Source of the DNA: Stromatinia cepivora | Lineage: Eukaryota; Ascomycota; Leotiomycetes; Helotiales; Sclerotiniaceae | Assembly: GCA_014898415.1 (NCBI GenBank) | Contig: RCTD01000009.1 | Span: forward strand, 744,001-808,000 | Direction of reading: 5' to 3' | DNA: 64,000 nt | In this document: in pieces, positions 34,796 to 47,479 of the stretch | Layout: every line of letters begins with the position of its first letter | How positions within the stretch are numbered: the first letter of the stretch is position 1 | Made by a program: the position numbers and the translations under genes | Notes under the pieces: model-generated | The model's input: only the letters and a program-made list of their open reading frames with translations | What the model was told of the DNA's origin: nothing | Database searches by the model: none

Positions 34796-34887
34796 TTATT
34801 TACAATTTATTTATAAGTGTTTGATTATTTGGTGGTCTTCCAAATAATATTTCATTTTAATAATATCTTTTTAGGTGAACTTTTACA

Positions 34888-36477
34888 AATGTTATACCCA
34901 AAGGAAGAAGATCTATTCCGATCTAGTTGATGAAGATATAAATATCTTTAGAAGTGTATTATTATTTTCATAATGCAATGAATTTCTTCTTTTATATGTT
35001 CCGAATTTTCGAAAGTATATTCTAAGGAACCCTTTTTTTCTTCTTAATTATTTCAACAATTCTTCGAAGAAAATATGAATATAGGATTGGATAATGTTAT
35101 TATTGGAAGAAAGAAGATTGATAAAGAGAAGATTCTAATATATAAAATCGATATTTCTAATGGTTCAATTGATTCTTTCGAATCATTATTATAATTACAA
35201 GATTTCTATACAATAGTTATAAGTTTGAAAAAGGAGAATCGATAATTGAAAGCTATGATAATGATGAGCTCTGTAATAATGCAACCTTTTTTTGAGCTCC
35301 AAATAATGCTTATATAGGTATTTAGATTAATAATAGTATTTGAGATTCCCTTTATTCTTTCAATCGAAATCCAAGAACCTTTATTCAAGCAAACCCGAAG
35401 ATCCCGAAATTAGAGGAAGAAAACTTTGATCAGACGATCTGATCATTCGGGGTCCTCCGATGAGTCTCCTTCCCTTTCAGGAAGTGATGATCCATTTAAT
35501 AATTAAGGATCCCTTTATTCAAAAAACCAATCTAATTGATTAAGATCGCATTCCTATATTAGTTATAATTCATAACAAAATATATATATATATCAAAACT
35601 TACAAATCTTATTATTAAACTTAACGATAGTATTGAATCTAAAGCTAATTTGTAGTAATTATTGATTATAGAATAACTCGAACTATATATTATATTATTT
35701 AAAAATGAAATACAATATTGCGTATATATAATCGACCAAACCGAATCGGAAGTATAAATATATTATCATACTCTTTATATATAAATACCCTGATTTATAG
35801 TATTCGAATTGATCGAACAATTTATAGCGATCTATCGGAATCCGATCGAAATCGATGATGCTTGTTCTCAATACAAGATGTAGATTATATCTAATACAAT
35901 TCGATATAGCAATTTCCTAGAATAGTATAGGAAATTCAGATTATTTGTTATCTAAACGGAGATTATTAATAATAAAATCCTATTCAGGGATCTCGAATAG
36001 AAGATTTCCGATTTTCTTTTGCAAACAATAACAATATCTATTAAGGATTATAAGATTATAAAAAAACTTATAAATATATTTATTAAAATAAATCAAAACA
36101 AAGTTTCATTATAAAAACAAAATCGATATTATATTGATCGAAAAGCCCTTATAATTATTTACAAACTAATAATTATTACAAATCCTTTACAACCCTCTCA
36201 AAACTTTAACAATTTCAATTTTGGAACCTCTATATTCTCGAAACCATTTCCATTTTGGAATACCTTTTCTAAATATACTAACCCTATTATATCTAATAAC
36301 TATTCGAACTTCAAACACTCATCACCCTCTCCCTTTCTTGGAATAGTATATATATCGATACCTTATATCAATAACCTCAATAAAATCGAAACAATATAAA
36401 AAGAAATAGAAGAATTCAAAGAATATCGAAATACCGAAAAAGACTTCAATCTAAAAGCTATAATTGAAATTATATAA
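34888..36477 (+). pseudogene. Gag of A2
   Basis: Follows A1 gag (13771-15371) piece by piece, with different stops. The first part (to about 35.5 kb) has lost C and kept G on the coding strand; the last part (about 36.1-36.5 kb) has lost G and kept C. A1 shows the opposite in both parts. Ends near AIIEII at 36475. Confidence 0.75.
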
Positions 36478-36559
36478 AATACCTACTTAAAAAAAGAAAA
36501 GCATTTAAAACCAAACATTTAGATTCTATTTCCATTTTAAATATTATATAGAATATAAG

Positions 36560-36990
36560 ATTTCTTGATTTAATCAAATTTATAAAAAGAAAAACATTCA
36601 TTTTTCCCTACAACTTTTCAAAAAATAATTATATTTATTGATCAAGAGTATTCATTGATTTTAAAGCAAATGGATTTGTTTTTATTAATATTATACTTTT
36701 TATTTGTTTATTTTCTATATTTAAATTAAGAATTATATTGTTTGAAGTTTCAATTAAAATTAAAAAATATAATGATATACAAGACTATATTATTATCCAT
36801 TTCATATTCCTTAATTTAACAATCGATAATTATGAACAATCTTTTATTCTTTTCCTTATTACTGAATTAGAGAATTATAATATTATTTTAGATAGACTTT
36901 AATTATCAAAAATTCAAGCGAAGTTCAATTACTTTAATCAATATTTTGAATAATCTAAAAAGAGATTTTGTACTATCTTCTATTCGAATA
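36560..36990 (+). pseudogene. Aspartic protease of A2
   Basis: Reads VFIDFKANGFVFINI at about 36645-36690. The catalytic Asp is still present but the Gly of the D[TS]GA box is Lys. The second half (NYNIIL) follows near 36870. Confidence 0.65.
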
Positions 36991-37559
36991 ATTCTTTTAT
37001 TATTCAATCGTCCTTTCATAAATAAAAGATCAATCGATTAATCCAACAAAATATTGATCGATAAAATAATCAATTCAAAGAATATTAAAATCGAAGAGAT
37101 TTACAATTAAATAAATCAATTGTAATTAATAATATACAACAAAAATCTTCAAATATAAATATAATATAGATTCTTATTGAAAAGGAAAAAATTCCGATTT
37201 CTTTCAAATTCAATCCATCTTCTTCTTAATCAATTATATTATTATTATAAATCTATAAATGCTTCCCCTATATATCGTTTGAAATCCTTGATTTATATAT
37301 ACTCAAATCCGATAAGTTTTAATTAGAATATAAAAAAGATAAACAAATTGAATTCTTTATTATTACTTTAAAAGAATTTGATGATATAATAGATTCCTGA
37401 TAGAACGAACGATATACAAAAAAGAAAGTATTGATTACCCTAATTGAATTCAAGAATACAAAAGTTCGAAAGAAATTCAATTGAGCATTAACCAAAATCG
37501 ATTCAGAATTTGAAATACTATTTGAATATCGATAATACTATCGAGTCTTTTCCAAATAT

Positions 37560-38673
37560 AAATCAAACATTTTGTTTCTTAATCGATTTTACAATTATAA
37601 AATTATATTGAAAAATAAAAAAGAACAAACTTTACATTATAATTTACTTTATAAGATATTCCTAAAACAATTGGAAATTGTTAAAGAATATATTATAAAT
37701 AACTTCAACAAAAATTTCATTGAACTCAATCAAGCCCTTTATATTATACCCATTCTATTCATCAAAAAACCCAATAGTAATTTGAAGTTTTGTATAGATT
37801 TCAGATTATTGAATTCTTTAATATATAAGGATTAGTATCCCCTCCCTTTGATTGATAAAACGCTTTCTTAGCTTTCTAATATTAAAATCTTTATCAAATT
37901 CGATATTCGTTAAACTTTTCATTGTATAAGAATAGATCTTGTTTCGAAAAAATATACTATCTTTCGAATCCGATATAGATCATACAAATACAAGGTTGTA
38001 CTATTCGAATTAATGAATGGTTCTGTAATCTATCAATATTATATAAATGATATTCTATTCAATTATTTAGATATTTTTTATATAGTATACCTCAACGATA
38101 TTCTAATCTATTCCAAAAACAAAAAAAAACACCAAATTTACATTAAACTAATTCTCAAACAATTAGAAACTGTTAACCTATAAATGAATTTCAAGAAATA
38201 CAAATTCAATATTATATACATCAAATATTTGAGCTTTATCATTTCTATTAAAGAAGTAGAGGTAGACCCTGAAAAGATTGAGATAGTTGAAAATTGGACC
38301 TTTCCAATAACAATGAAAGGGATCTAATCATTCTTTGGTTTTTGCAATTTTTATCGATAGTTCATTAAGAACTATAGTATAATAATGAAACTTTTCAATG
38401 AATTCATTAAAGCAAACGTTAAATTCGTATTCGATGAAATATACCAAAACGTATTCAATATTTTGAAGAAAAAGCTTATCTCCGCTCTGTTCCTACAATA
38501 TTATAATTATCGATTCTCTTGTATACTCGAAATAGATATATCCGATAGGATAATTATTAATATGTTATTACAATAATATAACGAAGATTGATTTCCTATA
38601 GTTTATTTCTTCAAAACTATAATTGCCACTAAACTAAACTATAAAGTTTATAATAAGGAAATACTATCAATCA
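37560..38673 (+). pseudogene. Reverse transcriptase of A2
   Basis: An 87-codon open piece (37572-37835) reads FLNRFYNYKIILKNKKEQ... to ILFIKKPNSNLKFCIDFRLL, the N-terminal RT blocks. The catalytic box at 38088-38099 is YLND (TAC CTC AAC GAT). An open piece (38385-38576) near the start of RNase H includes CILEIDISDR, where relatives have ETDASDR. The frame is cut at 38673 by D. Confidence 0.85.
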
Positions 38674-38678
38674 TTTGA

Positions 38679-38790
38679 TATTACCAATTAGTCATTAGCT
38701 TAGCTTACTAAACGGGAGATCTTACCTTAGATAGGATTTACCCTATTGCTTCTAATCTTTATTCTTTTTATATAATACAACTTTGTATCA
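38679..38790 (+). repeat. 5' LTR of D
   Basis: 112 bp, TATTACCAATTAGTC to CTTTGTATCA (TGTTACC...TACCA before mutation). It is less mutated than the internal region. Confidence 0.93.
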
Positions 38791-38792
38791 AA

Positions 38793-38806
38793 TGGTAGCA
38801 AGTCCT
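38793..38806 (+). promoter_or_regulatory. Putative primer binding site of D
   Basis: TGGTAGCAAGTCC lies two bases after the 5' LTR. TGGTAGC is complementary to a tRNA 3' end ...GCTACCA, as expected for initiator methionine tRNA, the usual primer of fungal gypsy elements. The remaining bases were not checked against a tRNA set. Confidence 0.55.
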
Positions 38807-39534
38807 TTAGGACCTTTTCATTAATAACAACTCTATCAATATCAAATGCCAGGTAGTTAGTTGATATATCTTTTTCAAGTAATCAAGTTTTTTCTTTTAA
38901 GTTGTTTAATGCTTGTTTTTATTATATTCTATATATCGAAAGAGGATCGGAATATTCTTGAGGTGGGGTATTTGTGAATTCAGATATAAACGATAAAAGT
39001 ATTACAAATGTTAAAGTATTTTATATTGATCTTTTCCAAGATACTATTACAAAAGTATTCTTAATCGAGAAATTCCTTATCGAACGATTCAAAGTAAAAG
39101 ATAAATTATTATTTGAATAGCTTTATATAATTATTTGGTTTATATAGAAGGCACGAAATGGAGCAGTAATAAACAATCAAATTAATCTTTTCTTAATATC
39201 TACAAATGTTTCCTTTACATCGATTTATTTTCAATCAACATTTACAATATTTTTTGGTTAGTATAATAATTATATAAAAGTTGTTAATATTGTATAATCC
39301 ATATTATCAATATTATTGCAATTCTTGAATAAAGATTGCGATTTGATATTATTGGTGTCAACTTCATTTTCAGAATGTCAAGAATTTCTTGGTGGTATAA
39401 GTCAAAAAGCCTTTAACAAGATGGTTGTTGTTATTAATGTGATGTTCTTTATAAAACAATTTCAACAATTGTTAATTGTTATTTAAACTCTATTATAACA
39501 ATAATATAATAGGGGTGGTGTTATATATTTTCGT

Positions 39535-39974
39535 TTGCAAAATATAGACTTCCTAGATCCAAATAATGAAGTTGAATCTTTTGTGGAGATTATCGATAAT
39601 AAGATTGTTTATTATAATATATATTTATTTATAATATGTATTAAAATCAAATCGATTGATGTATTGGATGGTCCATTTGTTGTTTATATTGTTATTGTTC
39701 AATTGGATCAATATTTGAGAGGCAAGACTGAGCTATGGTATACTAATGAAATCTCGAATACGATATGAGCTGGTTTTAAGGTAAACATTAAAAATTGGTG
39801 TACAGAGCTGGAAAACTGTTTTTGTATATCACCAGGTATAGCTTTAAAAAAGTTGGAGTGTTTCAAATATATCATTGGAGATATTCGACGATGTAAAGAT
39901 CCTAAAGAATATATTTAGAATATAATTGTTCTAGGATGCAATACAGGGATAATCGAATCGGAATATGTATAAAT
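39535..39974 (+). pseudogene. Gag of D, first part
   Basis: A 77-codon open piece (39535-39768) reads DFLDPNNEVESFVEIIDNK and later VQLDQYLRGKTELWYTN, typical of the capsid domain of gypsy gag (LRG-ALEWYT type). After a TGA it goes on with NWCTELEN, KLECFKYIIGD and DPKEYI up to the C2 insertion. The frame continues at 45464. Confidence 0.82.
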
Positions 39975-40140
39975 TGTTAACTTTTGGTGCAGGAAGTAGT
40001 AGTATTGTTGATTATGTAGGTTGAACTAAGGATCTATAATTCTAGTAGGAGTAGAATTGAGGTTATCCCCAAATATGGTTTGTGTATTATTGTAATCTTG
40101 TGATCTCAATTCTAATTCTATAATAATCTTATTTCCAATA
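39975..40140 (-). repeat. 3' LTR of C2
   Basis: 166 bp, inverted relative to C1. On the plus strand TGTTAACTTTTGG to ATTTCCAATA. Confidence 0.94.
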
Positions 40141-40189
40141 TTCCTTTATTGAGGATATCCTATTCGATTCTTTTAGGCTACTAATCCCA

Positions 40190-40870
40190 ATATTTTCTTG
40201 AATCTTTTGAAAGCAATCCTTGTATAAGGTTTTGTTATTCTGTTGGTAATTATATTATATATATTGATATAACTAATGGCGATTTTCTTCTTTTCTGTTA
40301 AATCCCTGATGAAATGATAACTGATATTTATATATTTGGATTGTTTATACAAATATGGATTCTTGATTAAAGTTAAAGTGTTTTGATTATTATTAAGTAT
40401 TTGAATCGTATTTCTATTCTTTCTAATATAATTTGATCTAAATAGATCTTTAAGTATTTGTATAATCTATCTCTTTTGTTTAATGAATATTGCTATCGCA
40501 ATATATTCTGATTCTGTACTAGAGGTAGCCACAAACACTTGTTTTTTGCTAGTCTACGATATAGGGCCTTTGTAGAATATCACAATTCCCTTTGAAACAC
40601 TTTTCCGGTTATATTTGTTATTAGTTTAATTTGTATCTGTATATATTTTTATTGTATTGTTAGATATATTGTATTCTTTGTAGATGTCAGATTGTATTTC
40701 CTTTGATCTGAATTATAGCTTTTGTTTGATTATTGATCGTAGATATCGCATTAGATTCTTTAAAGCTATAATATAATGTTTTGCTGGTTTTGTTATAAAT
40801 TGTGAAAGTCTTTTAATTGAGAATGTTATATCTGATTGAGTATATATTATTAGATGAATTATACTTTTTA
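40190..40870 (-). pseudogene. RNase H of C2
   Basis: Minus-strand counterpart of the C1 RNase H region, between the RT fragment at 40875 and the 3' LTR. The frame is interrupted by several stops. ESEYI- and FIKQK-like pieces near 40520-40470 match the same places in C1. Confidence 0.55.
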
Positions 40871-40874
40871 TTCG

Positions 40875-41276
40875 TTATTGATATTCGTTTATATCTATTA
40901 GTTCATTGTTATTGATTGTTGGTCGGAAATAGGTATAATCCATTATTAGCAGTTTCTTAATTTGATGTTGTCTATATATAATATTGTATTTAATTAATAT
41001 AATATCGAGATATTCTTCTTGATCTATAATTAATATATACACTTTTCTATTATAAATAATTCTAATATTTAGAATCTTATTAATCTCTTCTAGATTCTTG
41101 ATGTTAAAACGGATTGATAGCTTTTCATCGAACCAAATGATTTGCGATGATATATATGATACAATAACGATATTATTAATATATACCAGTAATATTATAT
41201 TATGGTCTTTAGATATATACAAATATAGGTCTGCCAAACTTTGTATAAAACTTATGCCTAAAAGCTCTTTCTTCAA
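40875..41276 (-). pseudogene. Reverse transcriptase fragment of C2, 133 open codons
   Basis: The longest open frame in the AT-rich island. It starts KKELLGISFIQSLADLYLYI, continues ILLVYINNIVIVSYIS and RFNIKNLEEINKILNIRIIY, and ends at the RNase H border with the polyprotein-internal block LIDINEYQ. These are the fingers-palm and thumb blocks of copia RT. The catalytic YxDD box reads YINN (about 41183-41172), so even without stops the enzyme would be inactive. The overlapping plus frame at 41098-41367 is a shadow. Confidence 0.85.
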
Positions 41277-41599
41277 TAGTAAACTTCAGTTCTTTCCAGT
41301 TTGTTTCAAATCATATAAGCTTTGTAGAGCTTATAGTATATATCCCTTTTTGATTTTGATATTTTAAAATGATTTGAGGTAAATTTTTTTTTTCAAATAT
41401 GATTCGATAAAGGTGTTTTTGATATCGAAATGTGAATATTCCAAATTTTCCTTTACGATGATAGTTAGGAATAGTTTGAGTGTATTTAACTTTATTGTTG
41501 GTGCAAATGTTTTATTGTAATCTTTTTTTAGTATCTAATTGAATCTTCGAGTTATTAATCTTGCCTTAAATCGTTCTATTTTATTATTTTTGGTTTTAA

Positions 41600-42560
41600 T
41601 TATAAATACTTATTTCATCGAAACCAGATTACTTTTTTTAGGGAATATATATTCTTTCCAAGTATCATTTTAAATCAAGGATATGATTTCCTTTTAGATG
41701 GTTTTCTTCCATTTTTCAGAGTATTCTTAATCCGATATTGTTTCTTTATAAATTCTTGGTATTTTGATTCCTAGAATTTCTTCGGCCGGATATATTATAT
41801 CTTTTATATTATCTATATTTATCAACGAAATCATGAAATCTGAAACGATTTTGTCTTTGATATAAGGGTCTATCTTGTAAATGATTAGGATTACAATTAT
41901 AATGTGTTTTATATTTTCTTGAATTTTAGTTTGTATAGATATTGCAATCAATACCCTTATAATCTTATTTTTTTGTTCTTTTTTAGGATTTTGTTCTATA
42001 TCTTTTTTTTGTTTTCGTATTAGATATCTTGGGGATTCGTTTTCAAGATTTATTTCATTCTTTTATTCAATCTTAAATAATTATAGATTTACTTTGCTTT
42101 TTGATCCTACTGAAATAAATTTATCAATAAAATTTAAAACGATCTTAAATTTTGCTTTTAATATAGATTCAGGATTTGCAAAAGTTGATTCTTAGATTGG
42201 ACCTTTTAAAATGATGAATTCGATATCTGAAATATCCTTGGAAAAAGATTCTTGATTTGTTTTTTGGATATTGCTATCTTCATTTTCATTGTATATTAAT
42301 ATTGATATATCTAATTTATTTGATTTCAATTCGATAATTGAAATACTTGATATAATCACTGAACTCGATATAATATTTATTGGAGAGAATACTTAAAATA
42401 AAGATAATACAGATATCATATTTAATATTGAAGATAAAGAAGATACTTTATTTGTTATTAATCTATTACAAGGTTTTCGATCTGGCTTTATATTTTTTGT
42501 TTCTTATGGGCTTGATTCACAATTTCTTAATTTAAGATCCAAATCTTCTTTTCAATGAAA
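41600..42560 (-). pseudogene. Integrase/RT linker and RT start of C2
   Basis: The open piece at 41727-41951 reads AISIQTKIQENIKHIIIVI and ILGIKIPRIYKETISD, the segment leading into RT. It corresponds to C1 at 23370-23612. The hinge block with SISVGSKSK is at about 42130-42080. Interrupted by stops. Confidence 0.65.
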
Positions 42561-42599
42561 TTCATCTATAATTATTCTATTTAATCGAAATATATAATT

Positions 42600-43780
42600 T
42601 AATTTTGGAGAATACATTTTGATATATTTATTTATAACTTTTAAGTATCCTAGGAATATATCGATTCTCGAAATGTCCTGCAATTTGTTGTGTTTTTGTC
42701 TTTTCAAAATAGTTTTAGGATTGATATAAATATAATATTTGTTTTCCCAAACTTTGTATATCTTTATATCTAGTATTATACCTATAAAAGCTTTTATAGA
42801 AAATCGATCTATTCCGTTTATATTAGGATCAATACCAGTATAATTCCTGATATAAGTATTATGCTTTATAACTTTATCCCAAAATTCTAATAGTAATCCA
42901 GTTTCTTTTAGTATTACTCTTATATTTACCTTTGCAATCCTTATATTTCATTTTATAAATCCGTTTTGATATAAAGAAATAATTGTTGTAATTTCGGATT
43001 ATATGCCTAATAATCATTCACGAATAATTTGTAAGAGTTCTAGTACATTGTCAATCCTAACTGTAATAATCTTTTCTTTAATAATTAATTCTATTTCCTT
43101 TTTCCAAGTTTTTAATATTTAAATTGCATTGTTTTTTTGTTTAAATAGTATAATCCAATTTATTTTTGTATAATTATCAATGATCAATATGAAATAACGA
43201 TTTCCTCGAATCGATTTTGGAAATAATCCTGTAATATCGAAATGTATAAATTCGAGTTTCTTTGATTTGTATAGACTCAATTGCTTTGGAATATAATTGA
43301 TCATCTTAATGAATATACACACTTCGCAGATATCTAATTCAGTTGAAACCTTTATCGGTTTAATTATATTGAATATCTTATATAGATTCTTGATCTTGTT
43401 TGGACCTAGATGATTGAATCTTCGATATCATAATAAATATCTCTTTTTCTCCTTAAATATTAATTCGTTATCGATACCTTTAATACCATCGATTATCTCT
43501 GAAGAAAAGCCTTTTTCCTGATCATTTTGATATATACTAAAACAGAGAGCTATATCCTTATATCCTTTGGTCACATATAAAACCACGTATATTCTGTCTT
43601 ACATTCTAGTATGGATGACTTTTTTATTGTCCTTTTTGAAATACATATGATGAGAGTTGAATTCCTTTTGCAATTCTATTTCACAGATCCTTTTTCCTAA
43701 TAATAAGTTTACTTCTAGCCCTAATATATATAATACATTTGAAAATAGCATTTTAGAACCATCTTCATATACTATATTTA
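42600..43780 (-). pseudogene. Integrase and protease end of C2
   Basis: The open piece at 43119-43322 reads CIFIKMINYIPKQLSLYKSK, FIHFDITGLFPKSIRGNRYF and ILIIDNYTKINW, the first catalytic region of copia integrase with FDITG and DNYTK. Adjacent frames carry the zinc-binding part (RRFNHLGPNKI-like near 43430) and the downstream core. C1 has the same at 21880-22560. Confidence 0.78.
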
Positions 43781-43999
43781 TTAAATTTTAATGGCGATAA
43801 TATATCACTCCTTTATCAACCTTTATTCTTTGTTTGATAATAGGTTCTATTAATCTGAATAATAAAGATTGATCAGATATATATAAAGAAGTATCTATAT
43901 CAGTATACCATTTATTAAAGGAAGTTTTACTAATAGTTTTCTTTATCAAATTGTAATCTTTCTTTATTATATCCTTAATATTGAAATCTGATTCAGAAA

Positions 44000-44900
44000 T
44001 ATTATTAATAGAATATATTTGATTCTTTTTGTTGAAATAGATCTTTTTCGGATTCGATGATCTTTTTCTTTTTTAGTAATGAAGGTAATTATAAAGGAGT
44101 TTATTGGTTTATATTAAATACAGATAGTTTTATATATAATAATTTTCTCTTTGATATAGATCACAAGTATTATTTGGGATCTCGAAATTTGATTTTTGGT
44201 ATTGAAAAGTATATCTAGATCCTTTTGCAATTTGTACTAGCTTTGATCCATCCTTAAGATAAAGTTCTTTAGCTTATAAATACTTGATTTTATCATCGAT
44301 ACTAAAACTGATTTGGATATCCAATATATCCATTATTTTTTGATAATCGATTAAAAGATTATATATTAAAACCAAGAACAAAACAATATTTTGATATATT
44401 GATCGATAACTTTCGTTTACAACTCCTAGTTTCCTTCTATACTCTTTCAGTTTATTCTAGACTTCGATAATGATTATATTGGAATAGATATTGGGTTGGA
44501 ATTTGAAGTTCTGGATCATTATCATATATATATTAATTATGATTATATTGACTCTGATATATTTTGATTTAAAGTATCTCCAAAATATATATACTATTGA
44601 ATATTCGTTGATAAGGATTTCATTGTTATTATTAAGTATTATACAAATATACAATAATATATTCACTTTGTCCTTTAAATATTCCGATTTCAATTCGATA
44701 TTGTAATATATACGACCATTGATCTTGTAGGCAGATATTATATTGGATTCTGTAATCTATATATATTCATTTAATATTTGATCAATTATATAAAACCATC
44801 TTTTCCCTTTCAATTGTATCTTCGTTTATCTGAATTATCGTTTATAATTATTTTGATCGAACTTTGAAGGATTGTTTGATTCCGATATTATAAAGGTTTC
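44000..44900 (-). pseudogene. Gag of C2
   Basis: The open piece at 44457-44693 reads KSEYLKDKVNILLYICIILN and INEYSIVYIFWRYFKSKYIR, matching C1 gag. The zinc-knuckle region is near 44190-44070. The plus-strand frame at 44491-44706 is a shadow. Confidence 0.7.
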
Positions 44901-45292
44901 TTATTATTTAATGAATATCAAAGATAGTCTTCAGATTTTTAAGATAGTCTTAAAAAAAAAGGTATATAACAAATAAATTCAAAATAATAAAGAAATATAA
45001 AAATAAAACAATAAAAAAAATTCGTAAGATTATATTGTAATATGTTTTCTTGTAACTATACGAACTTGTTTTTCGCCTTTGTTATAATTCTGTATCGGTA
45101 TTATATAGATTGCTTTCCACTCTGGTTTGTAATATTATAAATTATAAACTGTATTATCATATTTCAATTTTGTTTCGATAATATTATATGAAAACTCTGA
45201 TTTTCATTTTATTCTATTTCTACTAATTATATTAATCCTTTTTCGATTTGCTTTGCTTTCTAATTACTACTATACAATCGGATCTTATAATC

Positions 45293-45458
45293 TATTAACT
45301 TTTGGTACAGGAAGTAGTAGTATTATTGATTATATAGATTGAACTAAAGATTTATAATTCTAATAGAAATAGAATTGAAATTATCCCCAAATATAGTCTA
45401 TATACTATTGTAGTCTCGTGACCTCAATTCTAATCCTATAATGGCCTCATTTCCAACA
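45293..45458 (-). repeat. 5' LTR of C2
   Basis: 166 bp. On the plus strand TATTAACTTTTGG to ATTTCCAACA, followed by the TAAAT duplication. Confidence 0.94.
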
Positions 45459-45463
45459 TAAAT

Positions 45464-46300
45464 GTTGATTATTCATCAGCATTTATTAACAAAACTTCGA
45501 ATTCACATTTCAGTGTCTATAGAGGATATTAGTCTCATTATATTCATATCGCAGATTGGACAAAAGAAGAATAACTGGTTCGATATTTGGTGTTTCAATC
45601 ATGATGATAATTGATTATCAAATTATTATAATAGTAAGCGTTTTTCATTTCACAAGTTATATCGCTGGAGCGATTATGGAAATATTCCTTTTTCTGTTTC
45701 TTATAAGAATCTTTTTATTCTTAGGAATAATAATACTGATAGAAAGTTTGGTATTAAGAAAGATAACAAAATATAGGATAAGAAGTTATTCTGGAAAAAG
45801 GAATATCATTTAAACAAATACAATAGCAAATAGCAAATATACAATATTGGAGGAGACGATCCAAATCAGAAAGTAATCGATCTGGATATCTACAATATCG
45901 ATATTTATGATCAAATTTATTATCAAGGGCTGGATTATAAATCGGAGGAATCAAGTTTGAACAGTTAAGATAATGAGGAGGAGGTAGAAATGTTATATAT
46001 CAATCATATATAGATTAAAGGAAAGGTATCTAAAGTACAAAATATATAATATAATATAGGCCCGAAAATCAATCATCGATTGAATATAGTTATTTTACAA
46101 ATTGATGGTGAAACTCAGAAATCAAGGTCTACCCTTTTGATGGTCAATTTGAATTATAAACAGGCCCCTCCCAAATAGATTCGTATTATTAATCTTGATA
46201 AAGGTCGTTATTAGTGTAATAATTATGAAGCGAAATTCTGTAGTAAGAACAAATTATACATTTACTTACAAGAACTATATAAAAACAAATACAAATCAAT
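45464..46300 (+). pseudogene. Gag of D, second part
   Basis: Continues the frame of 39535-39974 after C2: HQHLLTKLRIHISV and FISQIGQKKNNW (to about 45575), then a hydrophilic stretch. Near 46210-46250 is a CNNYEAKFCSK-like sequence that could be the nucleocapsid end. The open frames at 45556-45813 (plus) and 45754-45954 (minus) are in other frames. Confidence 0.65.
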
Positions 46301-46379
46301 ATCATCAAAGCTAACCTTGTTCGAATAATTATCAACAGTTATAGCAAATATATTATTTTTTGTTATCGACAATCCAAAT

Positions 46380-47180
46380 CGAGCTAATTCTAAGCTTTCA
46401 TCAAATCAACCATATATTATTCGATCGATTGTAGATATCAATAAATCGTTGCCTGGATATACATTTCGTGGATACAAGTATATTGAAATCAAAGTAGTAT
46501 TGGGTAGTTTATAGAACGATATATATTCTGTTTGCTTAGATATAGGATATGGAATGAATTTTGTTAATAGAAATTTTCTAATAAAGATGTATTTTATAAT
46601 TGAAATTTTCATAATGGATAAATTTATAAAAGTATATGGATTAAAAAATTAATGATATAATATTAATCAATATATGAATTTCGATTTTTATTTACTAGTA
46701 ACGAATAGAATGATTGCTTAATTCAATTGTGAAATTCATATCGTCGAAATGTTGGAAGTTAGAATGCTGATAGGAATTGATATTATCGATCTGGAAGATT
46801 GGATTATGGATTTCGGAAATCAATAATTAATTCTTCTATATTGTATGGGTATATATATTAAGATTGTAATTAAAACCAAGGATGTCGAAAGAAAGATTGT
46901 TGTTTATGTTCAAGAAAAGGTAATGATCCTATTTCATTTTGGAGTATTTGTAATAGTAATTAATAGAAAAGGCAATGATATTTTGTTGCTAGATTATAAT
47001 ATACTATATGAATCAATTCAATAAAACAATTTCATATCTTTTATATATATTGTTATAGATTTATATAAAATCGTTATAATGGAAAACTCTATCAATAAGG
47101 AAGTAGTTGTATAACGGAATTTGAAATTGGGAAATATATTGAACTTTGATGCTTAAGTTATAATAATAACAAATGAAATC
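46380..47180 (+). pseudogene. Aspartic protease of D
   Basis: Around 46520-46580 the frame reads YSVCLDIGYGMNFVNRNFL. Gypsy relatives have CLDTGC-type sites here; Asp is kept and Thr changed to Ile. An IMDFGNQ-like and a GIYIKIVIKTK-like stretch follow. Confidence 0.65.
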
Positions 47181-47479
47181 GATATTTATTATTTCGCAGG
47201 AATTTCAATTAGAAATTAGTTTTCTATAAAATGCCTTTTAGTTAAGGGATTGTTGATAATAGTAATAATTGTAATCTTATGGATATTTATAAATGTAGAA
47301 ATGCAATAAGAAAATTCGAGTATAAACAATATCGATCTAAAATAAGAAATTATTTTATCAAATGGAGTGATGGTATTTGGGGATATTATTCAACGATCTC
47401 AGTTTCAGGAAATAGTATAAAACAAATCGATATTATAGAAGAAATATTAGGGATTTGTATTTGCATTAGAAGGCGAGGA

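Larger units (their letters stand above)
39975..45458 (-). mobile_element. C2: Ty1/copia element (family C), minus strand, inserted in gag of D
   Basis: 5484 bp. LTRs of 166 bp are at 39975-40140 (3' LTR) and 45293-45458 (5' LTR). The TSD is TAAAT at 39970-39974 and 45459-45463. It is the second full-length family C copy, opposite in orientation to C1. Gag lies at the right and RNase H at the left. It is generally less mutated than C1 in RT. Confidence 0.95.
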
